DNA from: Gnetum montanum
Taxonomy: Eukaryota > Streptophyta > Gnetopsida > Gnetales > Gnetaceae
Assembly (NCBI GenBank): GCA_015680685.1
Contig: MNCI01029312.1
Location: 350,567 to 395,584, forward strand
Length of the DNA: 45,018 bases
Direction: 5' to 3'
Under the pieces are notes generated by a model. That model had not been told where the DNA came from and ran no database searches. It saw only the letters and a program-made list of their open reading frames with translations. This document shows, one piece after another, positions 9,429 through 21,420 of the stretch. The first letter of the stretch is position 1; each line of letters opens with the position of its first letter. Both the position numbers and the translations under genes were made by a program.

Positions 9429-9480
9429 ATTGTCTTCCACTCTAAGGAGGAATTGTTGGCATTTTAGAGTAGAAGACAAT
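9429..9480. repeat. Inverted repeat (17-bp stem, one mismatch) at a putative LTR edge
   Basis: Bases 9429-9445 pair with 9464-9480, with an 18-base loop that contains the purine tract and the TGTTGG start of the putative LTR at 9454. Confidence 0.6.
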
Positions 9481-9850
9481 AATTTTTTATTTTTATTATA
9501 TAATAAGAATTTATTCTAATAAAACATAGAAAATTTTCAAATTCATAGTTGGAATCTTATTTTGGCCCTCTATATATATATATATATATATAATTTTAAG
9601 TTTTTTTTGTCACTGGGGCTATAGTGTATTGTTTTTAGTGAACTTTTCCCCACTTGGCACATATATATATATATATATTTAAGGCATCTTTTGGAAATTT
9701 GTATTATAAATAATGAGCATAATTTCAACAAGTAACTAGTTCATCATTAATTCATCAATCTTTGATCAATTCATCAATTTATCAACATTCATCAACATCA
9801 TTCAGCATTATTTACTTAATCTTGGAAGTTGAATAGTTAGAATTGGGGAC
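9454..9850 (+). repeat. Candidate Ty1/copia-type LTR (edge at TGTTGG)
   Basis: The TGTTGGCATTTTAG start preceded by a purine tract (AAGGAGGAA) is the usual look of a copia 3' LTR start. It lies about 0.6 kb upstream of the copia gag, so it could be that element's 5' LTR or the 3' LTR of an older copy. I find no matching second copy after 14370 and no clear initiator-tRNA primer site, so the right end is a guess. Confidence 0.35.
9571..9592. repeat. (TA)n microsatellite
   Basis: Eleven TA units. A second run of about 17 bases lies at 9661-9677. Confidence 0.95.
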
Positions 9851-10429
9851 ATTCACTATTTCAGTCATATTTCAATAATTTCACAATATTTTTTTAGTGA
9901 TTTTAGATTATTTGAAAGGTAAAATAGGTAGCTATGTTTAGCTAAAGTTTCATATCAATATCTATTGTGATTTGGGAGAAATTCGCTATGCAATTTGACA
10001 AATTTTCTAAGTCTCGAAATCTTACTAGAATGAATGATGATCACTAATTAGATCATTTCTTCCTGATCTCATAATGATTTGATTTGATTATAGATTTATT
10101 TGAAAACTAATATGTGGGAAGGTTTAGTTAAAAGTTTTGTATTATAAACTTAACAACTTCTAAGTTATCATCTTTCAAAATTATACTACCGAAATTACTG
10201 TGATTTTTGATAGATTAGAAAGAACATAACATAACCTTAGCTTCTATATATATTTTGTAGTACTTCCTTCTTCCAATTTGTAGAAAAATTCCTAAGCTTT
10301 CCAAAAATACAAATCTTAGTAGTGGATTCATTATGAAGTCAAGATGACCAACCAATTCATTTATTTCTTGAAATTCCTTCACTTGGTATTGGAGTGCCAA
10401 GTTCATCTACAAAAGGAAGCACAAAAGAC
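9851..10429. other. Leader-like stretch before the copia gag
   Basis: AT-rich, with no frame or primer site that I can defend. Confidence 0.4.
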
Positions 10430-11310
10430 ATAGTTAAATGTTCATTCATATTCAATGACTCTCAAGAGTTTAGCCTATGGACAAGGATAATGAAAGGGCT
10501 CCTTGAACATAATGACTATTAGGAAGTAGTTAAAATAGGTTTCGAATTCATCCATGATTTTGAAGAGTTCACTAGATTACAAATCAAAAGATATGAAACA
10601 AAGAAGAATAATAACAATTTGGCTTTCATGATACTATTGGTTAGTATCTCACAAGTTATGTTTGGTAGATACAGTATTTATACTATTTCCAAAGAAGTAT
10701 AATATAATCTCCAATTAGAATGAAAGAGAAGCTTGGAAAATCAACAATTGCAACAACTACTCTACAAATAAAAATTTGATATCCTAGAAATTGGATGAAA
10801 GGAAAGTGTTGAAGACTTCTTTATTATAATGTATGAAATCTTACAAAAAATAGATGAATATGATTGTAGATATACCAATAGGAAAAAAATTTAGAAAGTT
10901 ATTTAAGCTCTCTACGTATATTCAAGATTTAAAACCATGATGAAAAACATTATTCTTTCAAAGGACTTCAACATGTTTAGTATCAATGAATTTGTTGTTC
11001 AAGTTAGAACCCTAAAAATTATAAAGAATAACAAACAATCTACTAAAGATGATGAAGCCTACATAAATAACCAAAGAGGAAGAGATAGGTAAGAAAGATT
11101 TAGAGAGAAAGGAAGATTGAATTATCAAAATAGAGATCAAGAAACAAGCTTAGAAGAAAATGGTGATCAAAATACAAGTGGAAGAGGAAGAGGTTTAGCT
11201 AGAGGAATAGATAGAGGGAATCAATTTGGCAAACAAGATAGTGTCAAGACTTAGTTTCATATTGCAACTTCTACAAAAGAAAAGGTCATACCATTAACCA
11301 TTGTTAGACC
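10430..11310 (+). pseudogene. Copia gag (UBN2-like) with damaged zinc knuckle
   Basis: This is the nucleocapsid precursor. Recognisable parts are an LWTRIMKGLLEH-like start near 10480, ESVEDFF in the middle of gag (near 10808-10830), a SKDFNMFSINEFVVQVRTL segment near 10950-11020, an RG-rich tail near 11180-11230, and the knuckle at 11263-11304. The knuckle reads CNFYKRKGHTINHC: the second Cys of the CCHC set is Tyr, a single transition. Frames change at least once before the knuckle and there are several stops. Confidence 0.75.
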
Positions 11311-11399
11311 AAAATTCATTCTAAAATAGTACATGAATAAAATTCGCGAATAAAATAAGATACTCCCTTATCATCTCAAAAGAATATTCAAGAAGAAAA

Positions 11400-12720
11400 G
11401 CCAAAAAATTATGTAGCCTTCAACTCAATTAAAGAAATAAAGTAAGAATCTTTGATTGTAGGTATTGGGTACTTTAATCACATGACATCTTATAAAAATT
11501 ATCTTCTAAATTACAAAACAAATAATAGTCTTGGAAACATTAACATTGGAGATGGAAAATGCTTAGTCATAGAATAAATATGAGATCATGTAGTTAAATT
11601 AAAAAATGGACAAAAAGTCACCATTTCCAATGTGTAATATGTTCCTAATCTTTCCAATCCTATCATCAATGTTGGACAAGTCTCTACAAGAGGAAATAGT
11701 GTTAATTTCAAGAGCAATTTTTGCATTATCAACAAATCCAATGCTAAAGAAATTGTAAAAATCAAAGCTTTGAATAACAACATATATTAACTTGAATGCA
11801 ACTATCTTAATGAAAATAAGACATCATAAGAAACCATAATACTCAAGAAAAGCATGCCCTCACAATAGAATCCAATCAAATACCAATCAAAGATGATAAT
11901 GAGGATTTTAGCAATTCTAGACTTTGGCATGGAAGGCTTGGTCATACCTCTTATCACAAAAATTAAAAGAATGATCAAACAACAAATTGCTATAGAAATA
12001 TTAATTTTAGATATTCCTCAAGACAAGTATGAGACTTGCATACAAGAAAAGTAAACCAATTCTCCTCAGAACTCTCACATGATGAAGAAGAAAAAACCAT
12101 TTGATCTTCTACACATGAATCTTGTTGGGCTAATGCCCATATCATAGTTGATGACTACTCTAGATACACTTGGAATTACAATCTGAAGTAAAAGGATGAA
12201 GCCATCAAATACTTTGAAAATTTTCAAAAACTGATTAAAAACTCCATGAATGTTAAGATGAAGGCTATCAGATCAGACAAATGATGTGAATTCATAAATA
12301 AATAATTTAACAAGTTCTATAAAGAAAATGATATCATTCATCAGACCACATATGGATATAGCTTGTAATCAAACAGAGTAGATAAAAGAAAGAATAGAAT
12401 AATACATGACATGCCAAAATTCTTACTAAAGCATGTCTCATTGCCTAACCAATATTGAAGATAATCACCAAACGTAATGAAGATAGATCTAAATATAAAG
12501 TTTTATACAACAAGATTTCTAATCTAAGTTAGATGAGAATATTTGGATGTCATTTCTATGTATATATCCTAAAATAATTCATTGTCAAACTTGAAGATAG
12601 TGGAAAGAAATGCATATTTTGTGGTTATGATTCTTACACTAGTGGATCTAGGTGCTATGATCCAATGAATCAGAAATGGTACATTTCAAGAGATATTATA
12701 TTTGATGAGATAAAGTTCAG
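11400..12720 (+). pseudogene. Copia protease and integrase remnants
   Basis: The protease is represented by GYFNHMTS near 11465 (normally DSG-x2-HMT; the catalytic DSG is lost) and by a VPNLSNPIINVGQ-like piece near 11640. The pre-integrase block LWHGRLGHTSYH is near 11930-11965. The integrase core keeps DDYSRYTW (near 12150) and a RSDK-x-CEF-like second-Asp region (near 12270). The third acidic position appears as NRVDKRKNR instead of a Glu motif. The C-terminal block, with CGYDSYTSGSRCYDP followed by WYISRDIIFDE, runs to about 12715. Stops are frequent, so it is inactive. Confidence 0.75.
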
Positions 12721-12859
12721 TATAAGTAATTTTTTCAAACATCAAGAGAAATTAGACATATATCAATGTTTAAAATGTTGGATTAAAAGAGACCATCCTC
12801 ACACTCAAATGCTAGACACAAATTTTGAAATAACTGTAAGATCTCATAATATTACAAAT

Positions 12860-13680
12860 ATAACATATTTAATAGTCTTAAGTGAACCAACCAATGTCAA
12901 TGAAGCCATGAAGTTGAAACTTTGGAAAGAAGCCATGGATAAAGAGTACAATGTTATTCTAAGAAATAGCACATGGGAATTAGTGGACAAACCAAAAGAT
13001 AAATAGGCCATTAATTGCAAGTGGCTATATAAAAGAAAGTACAATTAGAAAGACAAAGTCATAACACACAAAGCAAGCTTTTTGACAAGAGGATTTGAAC
13101 AAAAGTAACACATTAACTATGAAGAAATCTTTGCATTGGTGATTAGATTTGAAACCATCAAGTTCATTCTCTTCATATTAGTACATAAAGATCTAAAGGT
13201 TCAACAAATGAATGTCAACTCAACATTTCTAAATGGATACATCAAAGAAAAAGTATACATCTATGAGCCGAAAGGGTATATTATCAAAGGAAAAAAGAAC
13301 AAAGTGTGCAAGCCCAACAAAACTCTATATGACCTAAAGTAAGAACCCAGGGCCTAGTTTTAGACAATTGATGACTATTTTATTACAAAGAATTATCAAA
13401 ATTTCATTTCTAAGCCAACATTATATTTCAAGAAGGAAGGAGATAGATTCATCATCATATTACTATATGTAGATGACATTATCTTTATTGCCACCAATAA
13501 AAGGCTAGTAGAAGATTTCAAGAATGATATGAAAACTGAATTTGAAAGTAATAACTTTGGAGAACTCAAATACTTCCTCCTAGAAATTGAAGTGAATCAA
13601 GATAAGGAGGAAATGAAGATTCATAAGACCAAATACACAAATTTCATCATTGAAAAATTCAATCTAAAAAAGTGAGAAGA
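12860..13680 (+). pseudogene. Copia reverse transcriptase
   Basis: Blocks in order: NEAMKLKLWKEAMDKEYN and NSTWELVDKPKDK (12895-13005), a lysine-rich CKWLYKRKYN segment, QQMNVNSTFLNGYIKEKVYI (about 13202-13262; the family usually has QMDV, so one catalytic Asp is Asn here), NKTLYDLK, and the polymerase box LLYVDDIIFIA with YVDD at 13466-13477. The frame is open at 12665-13006 and 13136-13342 with stops between. RNase H follows. Confidence 0.88.
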
Positions 13681-13899
13681 AAATTAGTAATCCTTTTCCA
13701 TATAGTTTAAATTTAACCAGCAAAGATAATACCCCTTTCATGGATGTAATCATATATACAACCATGGTTGAATCACTTTGGTTTATTTATCACATCAGAC
13801 CATATTTAGAATATGCAACATCATACTTATCTAGATTCAAGCAAGAGCCAAGCCAATCTCATACTTATCTCCTCAAGTATGTAAAAGGAACTTGCAACT

Positions 13900-14370
13900 T
13901 TGGAATCTGATTTAGTAAAGGAGATAATAAGCTTCATGCATATTCAGATGCTGATTGGGTAGGTGACAATGATAAAAGAAAATCCACATCAGGAGCTCTC
14001 ATTATGCATGTAAAAAATCCAATATAGTGGCAAGTAAAGAAAAAAATCATCCATTAACTTATCCATGTATAAAGTAGAATTTATTGCCATGGCCACATGC
14101 CTCCAACACATACTTTGGCTAAATAAACTTCTCTCGCATTTGGGATTCAAAGTTGATCTTCCTAAAAATTTGCATTATGGAAATATAACAACAATTTAAC
14201 TATTCCAAGGCTATGTGCATTACAAAAAGTCCAAAAACATTAACATAAGATACTATTTCATCAAATTAGAAATAAAATAAGGAATCATCAAATCCATTCA
14301 CATTAGTTTAAAAGAGCAACTTGTTGAAATTATCTTGATGAAAACCTAGAAATGGATCCCCAAAATCATT
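13900..14370 (+). pseudogene. Copia RNase H
   Basis: The motif HAYSDADWVGDNDKRKSTSG (about 13936-13995) is the classic copia RNase H start. Downstream, pieces of the VAxxTxEAEF and adjacent conserved blocks are present but frameshifted. A purine tract or 3' LTR is not recognised after it; the sequence turns T-rich at 14375. Confidence 0.8.
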
Positions 14371-14494
14371 AGGCTTTTTATTTTTATTATTTTGGAGTTT
14401 CTCCTCTACTTCTCTGCTTTTGTACCTTAAATTTGATTTTTTATTTTTAATATATTTATTTTTTGGGATTTGACACCCTAAAGAAAAAGATTAA

Positions 14495-14610
14495 TGGTTC
14501 TGGGGATTAGGTTGGGGGTAGGTGTGTGAAATCAAAAAAATATGAATAATAATAATGATAATAAAATTTACAGTACATTAGGTCATCAAAGAGAGAGGGT
14601 AAAGAAAAGG
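14495..14610 (+). repeat. Dispersed repeat, copy 2 (partner 9225-9335)
   Basis: Shares the G-rich start, triplet run and AGTACATTA...ATCAAAGAGA order with copy 1. Confidence 0.45.
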
Positions 14611-14619
14611 ATTTATGGG

Positions 14620-14720
14620 TTTGGGAATGCCTTTTTAGGCTTCATCCTTATAACTAATGTTGAAAACCCTCCCCTCTAGGATAGGAAAAGAATTAGGCCT
14701 TGCCCTTATTTAGAAGGAAA
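14620..14720 (+). repeat. Dispersed direct repeat (partner 27327-27420)
   Basis: ATGCCTTTTTAGG, a TTGAAAA segment, CTCTAG-ATAGGAAAAG and GCCTTGCCCTTATTTAGAAG occur in the same order in both copies. Removing the family B element, the two would lie about 3.9 kb apart, so they could be the ends of an older gene-less element. Confidence 0.6.
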
Positions 14721-14730
14721 CAATGCATAA

Positions 14731-17189
14731 ATATGAAATTATGATAAACATATGTGTTGAAAATGAAACATCTAACTAGAAAGAGATAATATATACTAAA
14801 AATATAAATCTTGATAATTATATATAATCAACATGATGATAAGTTCTAATCATTACATAATCCATAAATTCAAAAACTAGGAAAAGTGAAAGTAATGTTT
14901 AAAATAATGTTGAAATACCAAATACATAAATAGCCATAGCTTGAAAATAGAAACATAACATCATCATCATACTATAAACAACTCAACAAAAGATCCAAGA
15001 TCCCCAACATCCTACCTGATCAACCTATAAATAAAATGGATTATCATTATAAAGTTTAGTGAGAGATCTTAACACCATTTTCAACTAGTGAATGAGTAGA
15101 TCTTATGGGAATTAGGAAGATCATGGCTGACTTGCAAAAAGTATCAACTCAAAAAATCTAAAGAATGATATAAACATATAGCCAAATATCCATCAAAAAA
15201 TAATACAACCAACATCATACAATCATATCAGTCCAAACCAAACATTACTAACTTAAATGAATATTTATAAACTTGCAAATAATGAGACTAGCACATACTG
15301 CACATAGAGTTAAATGTGTATCAAAGTTACCATGTGTATTTTTTTTGAATTTCAAAACAAATATATATATACAAACCAAATATTAAACTACCATGCACTT
15401 GAATATATTATTAGTCTCAAATATAATGTAAAGCATCTCCAAAACTCCTTTTCAACATTTCCAAACATACGAGTGTTAGAGACGTCTAAAAAAATTCACC
15501 TATAATGTTCTATAGAGATTAAACAAAATGTAAAAATGATCCATGGAATTACTATCTTGTGTAAGATGGAGGCCTAGAATTAAAGTCCCACTAATGTTTA
15601 CTAGTAAAGGTCAATAAGCAAATATCTCCAAGGAGCCCATCTTGACTAGCCACACAAACTCTATGCTAGCTCCAACAACTAAACAACCAATAAACATTCA
15701 AACATGGTAAACCAAATGTTAATGGTGGAGGGATCCAAAAAATAATTTGATATTAATAGAAAGTGAAGAGATCTAGTAATCAAACATGTCTCAAAATAAG
15801 AAAAAGATCCAACAATTGACCCAAAGCCAAACTCAACATGCTAACGAACCCAATTTTACAAATCAAGCATAATGAAGTTAAAAGGGAACTAAACCAAGAA
15901 CCAACATTAAAAGAGGTAGTAACATACTAATAACAAGGCACCATGCCTAAAAAATAATCACAAATAACTAAAATTTTATTTTAACATAGGGTATCAAGAC
16001 TCTATAAATTCCAAAATTCAGTTTAGAATTTTATCATAGTTTAAACACATAATAGTTAGTAAAATTATTATAACTCTATCATTACTTTGAATTTATTAAA
16101 AATTTTATATTAGTAAAAAATATAATATCCATACCTATTATTTATTAAATATTTAAAAAGATATCTATCAAAAATATAGATATATTAAGCCATGAATCTA
16201 GCCCTACAGAATCAAGCCAAAATAGGAACAAAAAAAATAGCTAATAGTAAAGGGCCTGTAACTTTATGATGACATGCCCTTTTTGGGTGATTTCAAAATG
16301 ATTTCCAAGCCAATATTTTTTTAATAAAAAATAATTTTTTTATCAAAATCTATTATAGTCTAGGATATATGAGTTTTTCATTCTATGCTACAGAAATTAA
16401 TGTAATTTCAAAGTGTGTAGAGACATAAATTTATAACTTGGTCAAAACACAATTTTTTAAATTGATTCTTGTTGGATCTGAAAGTAATACATATAAACAC
16501 ATGATTGTAAGATTTCAGAGTTTTATTCTTTATTATTCCATAGATACAATCTCCTTAAACCAAGCTATAAAAATTTCTATGATTTTAGATAGGTTTGAAA
16601 GTTTGGACGATAATGCAAAATGTACTATAAGTTCTAAGATGATTATTTTCTTTTAAATTGTATAAAATTGTATGAGGATTTTACAAATATATATCTCAAA
16701 TAATAACTCAAATATATGTAAAAGATAAAATCATCTCACTAAGAGACGTCTATTTTACCAATGCAATTCTCTATAGCTTGAAATCCTAGATTTAGGAAAA
16801 GAAATCATAGACTAAAAAATATGAAAACAAAAGATCAATAAATTCCATTTATTCATATAATAATTATATAAAATTCATAAACTAATTAAAGTCATAAAAC
16901 CTTCCTTCTCACATAATAAAAAAATACTAAGTCTCCCATAAAAAAACAAAAAATATAAAAAAATTACTTTGTAAAACCTATTTCAGAAAATTATTGGTAA
17001 ATATTTTAAGAAAACCATGCCCAAATTTTACAAAAAATATAAATGAAATTAATCATAAATTATGTATACAAAAATATACTAAATCAACATATCGAGATGA
17101 TCAAAATAATACATGACTACCCATATACTGCATAATAATAATATAGATAAATGATATGAAACCTATCCTACAAATGTACACAAACCTAT
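14731..17189. other. Gene-free AT-rich stretch
   Basis: No open frame over about 72 codons and no recognised domain or RNA gene. It is the left flank into which family B inserted; the five bases before B are CCTAT. Confidence 0.6.
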
Positions 17190-18032
17190 TGATGAGACAC
17201 CATTGTCAGGCCCCAACATTGGATACACAACGTCAAAGCCAATAAGCGATGTCAGATACACGACATCGCCTCATCTGGGTTTGCCTATCAATATAACACT
17301 TGGCACTCAGATGGGGAGTAGTTAGTAGCATGTAGGAGATACTTTTAGCTTTTAATTTATCCTCTTTAAAGTTTGTTATTCCAAGTACATGCCAGCAGTG
17401 TGATATTTGTAATCATATGACACCTTTGTTTGAGTGTGATGTACTTGGACACGTTTCATGACTGGCAATAAAGATCAAGATTACTCCCATCATTACAACA
17501 TCCACTTAGATTATTGTTTCTTTTAATTGTTAATTATTTACTGCTTCCTTTAGTTAAATATTTCTATTTACTATTCCTATTATTAAGTGCAATGTGTATG
17601 CCTTAATCAAAAATGCTTAAGTGTAGATACTTGGTAATCCAAAAGTGTATTATTTGGCACAACTAGTGATGTAGACTTGGCAATCCTAGAAGTAGTCTCA
17701 CAAAGTCCAAGACGTGTATGGATGATTAAGTGTGAATACTAATCACATGTAGGCTAGTTAGATTTTTACTTTCTATTGTTCATTAGTTTAAATTAATTTC
17801 TCTCTTTACCTTTCTTAGGAGTAGCATAGAATTAGGAATAACATCATATGCCTCACTTTGGACTATATGATACATGACACAACTACCATTAGTCCAAGTG
17901 GGAAGATAGCGAACTATGATCAAAGCATAGCAATCTAGACCACAACTAGTCCCATCGATGGAATTCAATTGGATCGTGCGTGAACGCTTGTGATTCATAT
18001 GGTGGGGTGTAAGGGTACCTTGTCGCTCATCA
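17190..18032 (+). repeat. 5' LTR of family B
   Basis: TGATGAG to CTCATCA, 843 bp. AATAAA is at 17467-17472, and a TATA-like ATATAA near 17291. A GCGATGTC/GACATCGC pair near 17248-17272 echoes the family A palindromes. The 3' part from about 17425 aligns along its length with 25460-26048. Confidence 0.88.
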
Positions 18033-18033
18033 T

Positions 18034-18050
18034 TGGCACCATTGCCAGGG
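18034..18050 (+). promoter_or_regulatory. Primer binding site, tRNA-Asp type (family B)
   Basis: TGGCACCATTGCCAGGG starts one base after the LTR. It fits the complement of the plant tRNA-Asp(GTC) 3' end, TGGCGCCGTTGCCGGGG, with three G-to-A changes, all at CpG sites. Confidence 0.8.
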
Positions 18051-18461
18051 ATGGTGGTAGCTATCTAAATTAGCTATATCATACATGATTTTTGTAAAGG
18101 TATTAATAAGATATCTTTCAGAAAATATTAAATGACACACATCACAAACCAACAACAATGTCTCTCCCACATGAAAGTGACAATGCATAGTATAGTGAAC
18201 GCATTCATTGGAGAAATAATGCAATATATGATGAATAATATTGGAGTGATCAACCTTATGCATAGGTTTCTTATGATCATGGCCACCTTGATGACACTCA
18301 AAGACTACATTCACCTAAGGCAAATAATCCTAAAGGAGATGACATAGGTCCTAGACTATGGAAGGCCTCAAGGCCTAAAACCTCCTCAAAACCAAGAAAT
18401 GATAAATCAAGGGACCCTAAGGAACACCATATATGCCATAGCAATTCTTCCAGTTCCTCAT

Positions 18462-19243
18462 TGATGAGTGGCGAGGTACCCCTACACTCAACCATACGAA
18501 ACGAGCGTAGCATGCATGATCCGGTCGAACTCCGCAGACTAAATGCCTAAACGCCCCATGGAACACTTGGGGTTAATCGTTCATTGTCTTCCCAGACTTA
18601 CTTGTTGTTGTCACGGTGTATGGTTAAGTAAGTCCGAGGTATATGATTTTTTTGGTATTTTATGGTTTATCTCCTATGCTAACGGTGAAGGGTTGAGAGA
18701 CTAAAACTAATTCTAACTACAACACTAAGTCCTAGCNNNNNNNNNNNNNNNNNNNNNNNNNNNNNNNNNNNNNNNNNNNNNNNNNNNNNNNNNNNNNNNN
18801 NNNNNNNNNNNNNNNNNNNNNNNNNNNNNNNNNNNNNNNNNNNNNNNNNNNNNNNNNNNNNNNNNNNNNNNNNNNNNNNNNNNNNNNNNNNNNNNNNNNN
18901 NNNNNNNNNNNNNNNNNNNNNNNNNNNNNNNNNNNNNNNNNNNNNNNNNNNNNNNNNNNNNNNNNNNNNNNNNNNNNNNNNNNNNNNNNNNNNNNNNNNN
19001 NNNNNNNNNNNNNNNNNNNNNNNNNNNNNNNNNNNNNNNNNNNNNNNNNNNNNNNNNNNNNNNNNNNNNNNNNNGGCACATGGAAAATATTCTATCTCTG
19101 GGATGATCAATTTGCTAGAGCTTCACTACTTTATGCCTAGGATGTTAAATGAGGGGAGTGCCACCTCTTATTTATAGATTTGGTGGCGTATGCGATATCG
19201 CAGGGGATGCGATATCACGGCCTGTGCAATTCGCGTCTCATCA
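18462..19243 (-). mobile_element. Solo LTR of family A, antisense, inside family B gag
   Basis: On the plus strand it begins TGATGAG (18462-18468) and ends CTCATCA (19237-19243). It is flanked by CTCAT on both sides (18457-18461 and 19244-19248), a perfect 5-bp target duplication. No internal region is present, so it arose by recombination between the two LTRs of a full element. The middle 338 bases (18737-19074) are N. The U3 end near 19192-19218 shows the palindromes GCGATATCGC and GCGATATCAC, and a reversed TATA box is at 19169-19176. Confidence 0.93.
18737..19074. other. Assembly gap (338 N)
   Basis: The run of N lies in the central part of the solo LTR. Open frames reported across it are artefacts. 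Confidence 1.
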
Positions 19244-20500
19244 CTCATTTTCCTCTTCCCCCTCAACTTCTAGTTTTGACGTAGATGGACATAGGCATAG
19301 AGATGGAGCTCTATTAAAGGGTCAAGCCAAAAACTGGAATCAAACCCACAGGAAAGGTCAAAGATAACATCATCACAATCAAACGAATAGAGATAGACAT
19401 TTCCCTCATGAGTTTTTTGATAATGATGAACCCCTATTGGCCACTAAGAGCCTAATGCATATCATAGAGGTTGTTAAGATATCTCATAGGCATCACAAAA
19501 ATAGTTGTTTACCTAACCTTGATTGAACAATATTCATAAATTTGGAGGAGGCTATGATTTGGATCCACAACAACATTTACAAGCCTTTCATGATGCCTAT
19601 GATTATTACAACATTGAAAGTGGATGGAAAAAGCTTAAGCTCTTTCCTAGGACACTAATTGATAGAGCCACAATGTGGTATCGATTGCTAAGACCAAATT
19701 CAATCTGACGATGGTCTATAATGATGGAACTATTTAATGAGAAATACCAAACCTATGCAAGAGTGTCCAATTTGAGGAGACAGATCCAAGAGTGGAAATA
19801 AGAACAACATGCACCCTTGGACATGGCCTTAGATAGATATTATGTCCTACTGAATAGATGCCTAGGTAATGGTTTCTCCAAGGAAAGGAAACTATTCCAC
19901 ATGATAGATGGACTTCATACTAAAACACAGGAGACCCTTGGGATGTATGCCCAAGGGAAATTATATGAGCTCCAAACCCATCAAATTAAAGAGCTAATTG
20001 AATGTGTGGCAAAAGAACAAGAAGAAATATGCAAATGGAAGAATGTTAAGAAATATCAATGGGAATCAACTCTTCAATAGAGGAAAATCCAGATCTATGG
20101 TCAAGGAAATGAAACTACTCTTGATAAGGTGATTCCACAAAAAACCTTGCCGATAAAGGAGTTTATTGATGATCTAGAAGAAAAGTTTAATAGGATGTTA
20201 AAATGGATAAGTGAATATGTTAAAACTCTTATTGAGATGGTCACAGAGAAGATTTTGCAATACAAGCTACGCGATCATAATAAATAGAGGACACAAAACC
20301 AAGAAACACCTAGGAACACTTTTTGGCAAACACGAAAAGTGGCTGACGATGAAGATGATGGATGTGACCTATGAATATACAACCATTTGAAGGGCCAATG
20401 CCCCCATATTGTTACATCTCCAGGAGTATTGGATAGGTGCCTTAAATATGAAGTTTGTGCAAAAGCACATGCTTGGAAGACTTCCTCTCCCACAAGGTAA

Positions 20501-21420
20501 TTATAGATAGTTCCATAACTGCGCGTACCATCCTAGGGGGACTTATTATTGGCCTTAACATGGTCATAAATCATAGTAGAAACAACCATAGTCATGGGGT
20601 AGGCCACCACCAAAGTAGCCATATCTGCCAAAACTGCATAGATATTACGTTCAACATTCTATTTCTCCAATTAGTTCTACATCCTCTACTTCTAATCACC
20701 ATTACCACTCTCCCAAGTACCATCAATACATGACATCCCCTAAAGTTTCATCACCTTATGCCTCTTATCATCCAACCTACCCTCAATATTCTCATAATTC
20801 ACCTCCTTATATGCCATCACCACTAACTCAGGAAGGCTCAACACCATAATAGCAACAAATGAGTACCACTTGTGTTGCAAAAATGCATAAACATATTGAT
20901 ACCAATGGGTCCTAATTGCAATGTAGGAAACATCCCTTTTGGAGGAAATGCCATAAGCCAAAGTAGACCATGGATGAACCCATCATATCAATTGAGCTAG
21001 CACAAGGCCAATCTAGTGCACCACCTTATTTGTCTCAACCAATGTCCTTTGACCATACACAAGGGCCACCATCCATCCATACTCCAACCCCAGATCCAAC
21101 TAGTGAATCTACAAACACGAGAAGAGAAATACATCCATGCATATCATGTCATGCTCAAGGGTTTAATTTTGGGCCAGACATCTATAATGTTAACACACTT
21201 CATACCTTGGCCTATCATCCCTATAACAATCAAGTGTGTAACCAACAATTTTTCTACCTAGCCACCACACCACCGATAGAAACCAAATGGTTGGAGCATG
21301 AGTAGTTCCCAACATTTTATATATGTATGAATCCTATTTATCCACTTATTAATCCTTTTCACAACCAAATGTTTAATCTTGAGGGTTACCCCCCATTCTA
21401 ATGTTTAGGATTCTTAAGTG
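20501..21420 (+). pseudogene. Gag C-terminal low-complexity tail and extra tail (family B)
   Basis: A degenerate tyrosine-, proline- and serine-rich tail (pieces such as SSPYASYHPTYPQYSH near 20745-20790) matches the tails in A and C. It is followed by a further open stretch at 20970-21305 (111 codons, start MDEPIISIELAQ) rich in Pro, Thr and His, which I do not see in A or C. Protease should begin here in an autonomous element but no DSG/DTG motif is present. The extra stretch may be family-specific gag or unrelated sequence. Confidence 0.55.

Larger units (their letters stand above)
10430..14370 (+). mobile_element. Ty1/copia retrotransposon internal region, degenerate
   Basis: Gag, protease, integrase, RT and RNase H follow in that order; integrase before RT defines Ty1/copia. 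Every domain carries stops or frameshifts. Codon use and base composition are strongly AT-rich, like the flanks, which points to an old copy. LTRs are not firmly identified; the candidate is at 9454. Confidence 0.85.
18158..20500 (+). pseudogene. Ty3/gypsy gag, interrupted by a solo LTR (family B)
   Basis: This is the capsid/nucleocapsid precursor. I chose ATG 18158 (MSLPHESDNA) because its frame leads through a basic region to a serine run that continues after the solo LTR (18462-19243) once one CTCAT copy is removed. After a frameshift near 19520 comes the capsid core: GGGYDLDPQQHLQAFHDAYD, LKLFPRTLIDRATMWYRLL, ELFNEKYQTYARVSNLRRQI, then a helical segment with HMIDGLHTKTQETL to 20080. An acidic DDEDDGCD piece near 20350 is followed by a Cys/His-rich stretch (CPH, DRC, CAKAHAW) in place of an ordinary CCHC knuckle. 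Stops at 19706, 20078 and elsewhere. Family C has the parallel order at 31431-32330. Confidence 0.85.

Noticed and set aside
18679-19110. Long minus-strand open frames of 115-143 codons
   Set aside because: They run through the 338-N gap and have no readable residues; an artefact of the gap.
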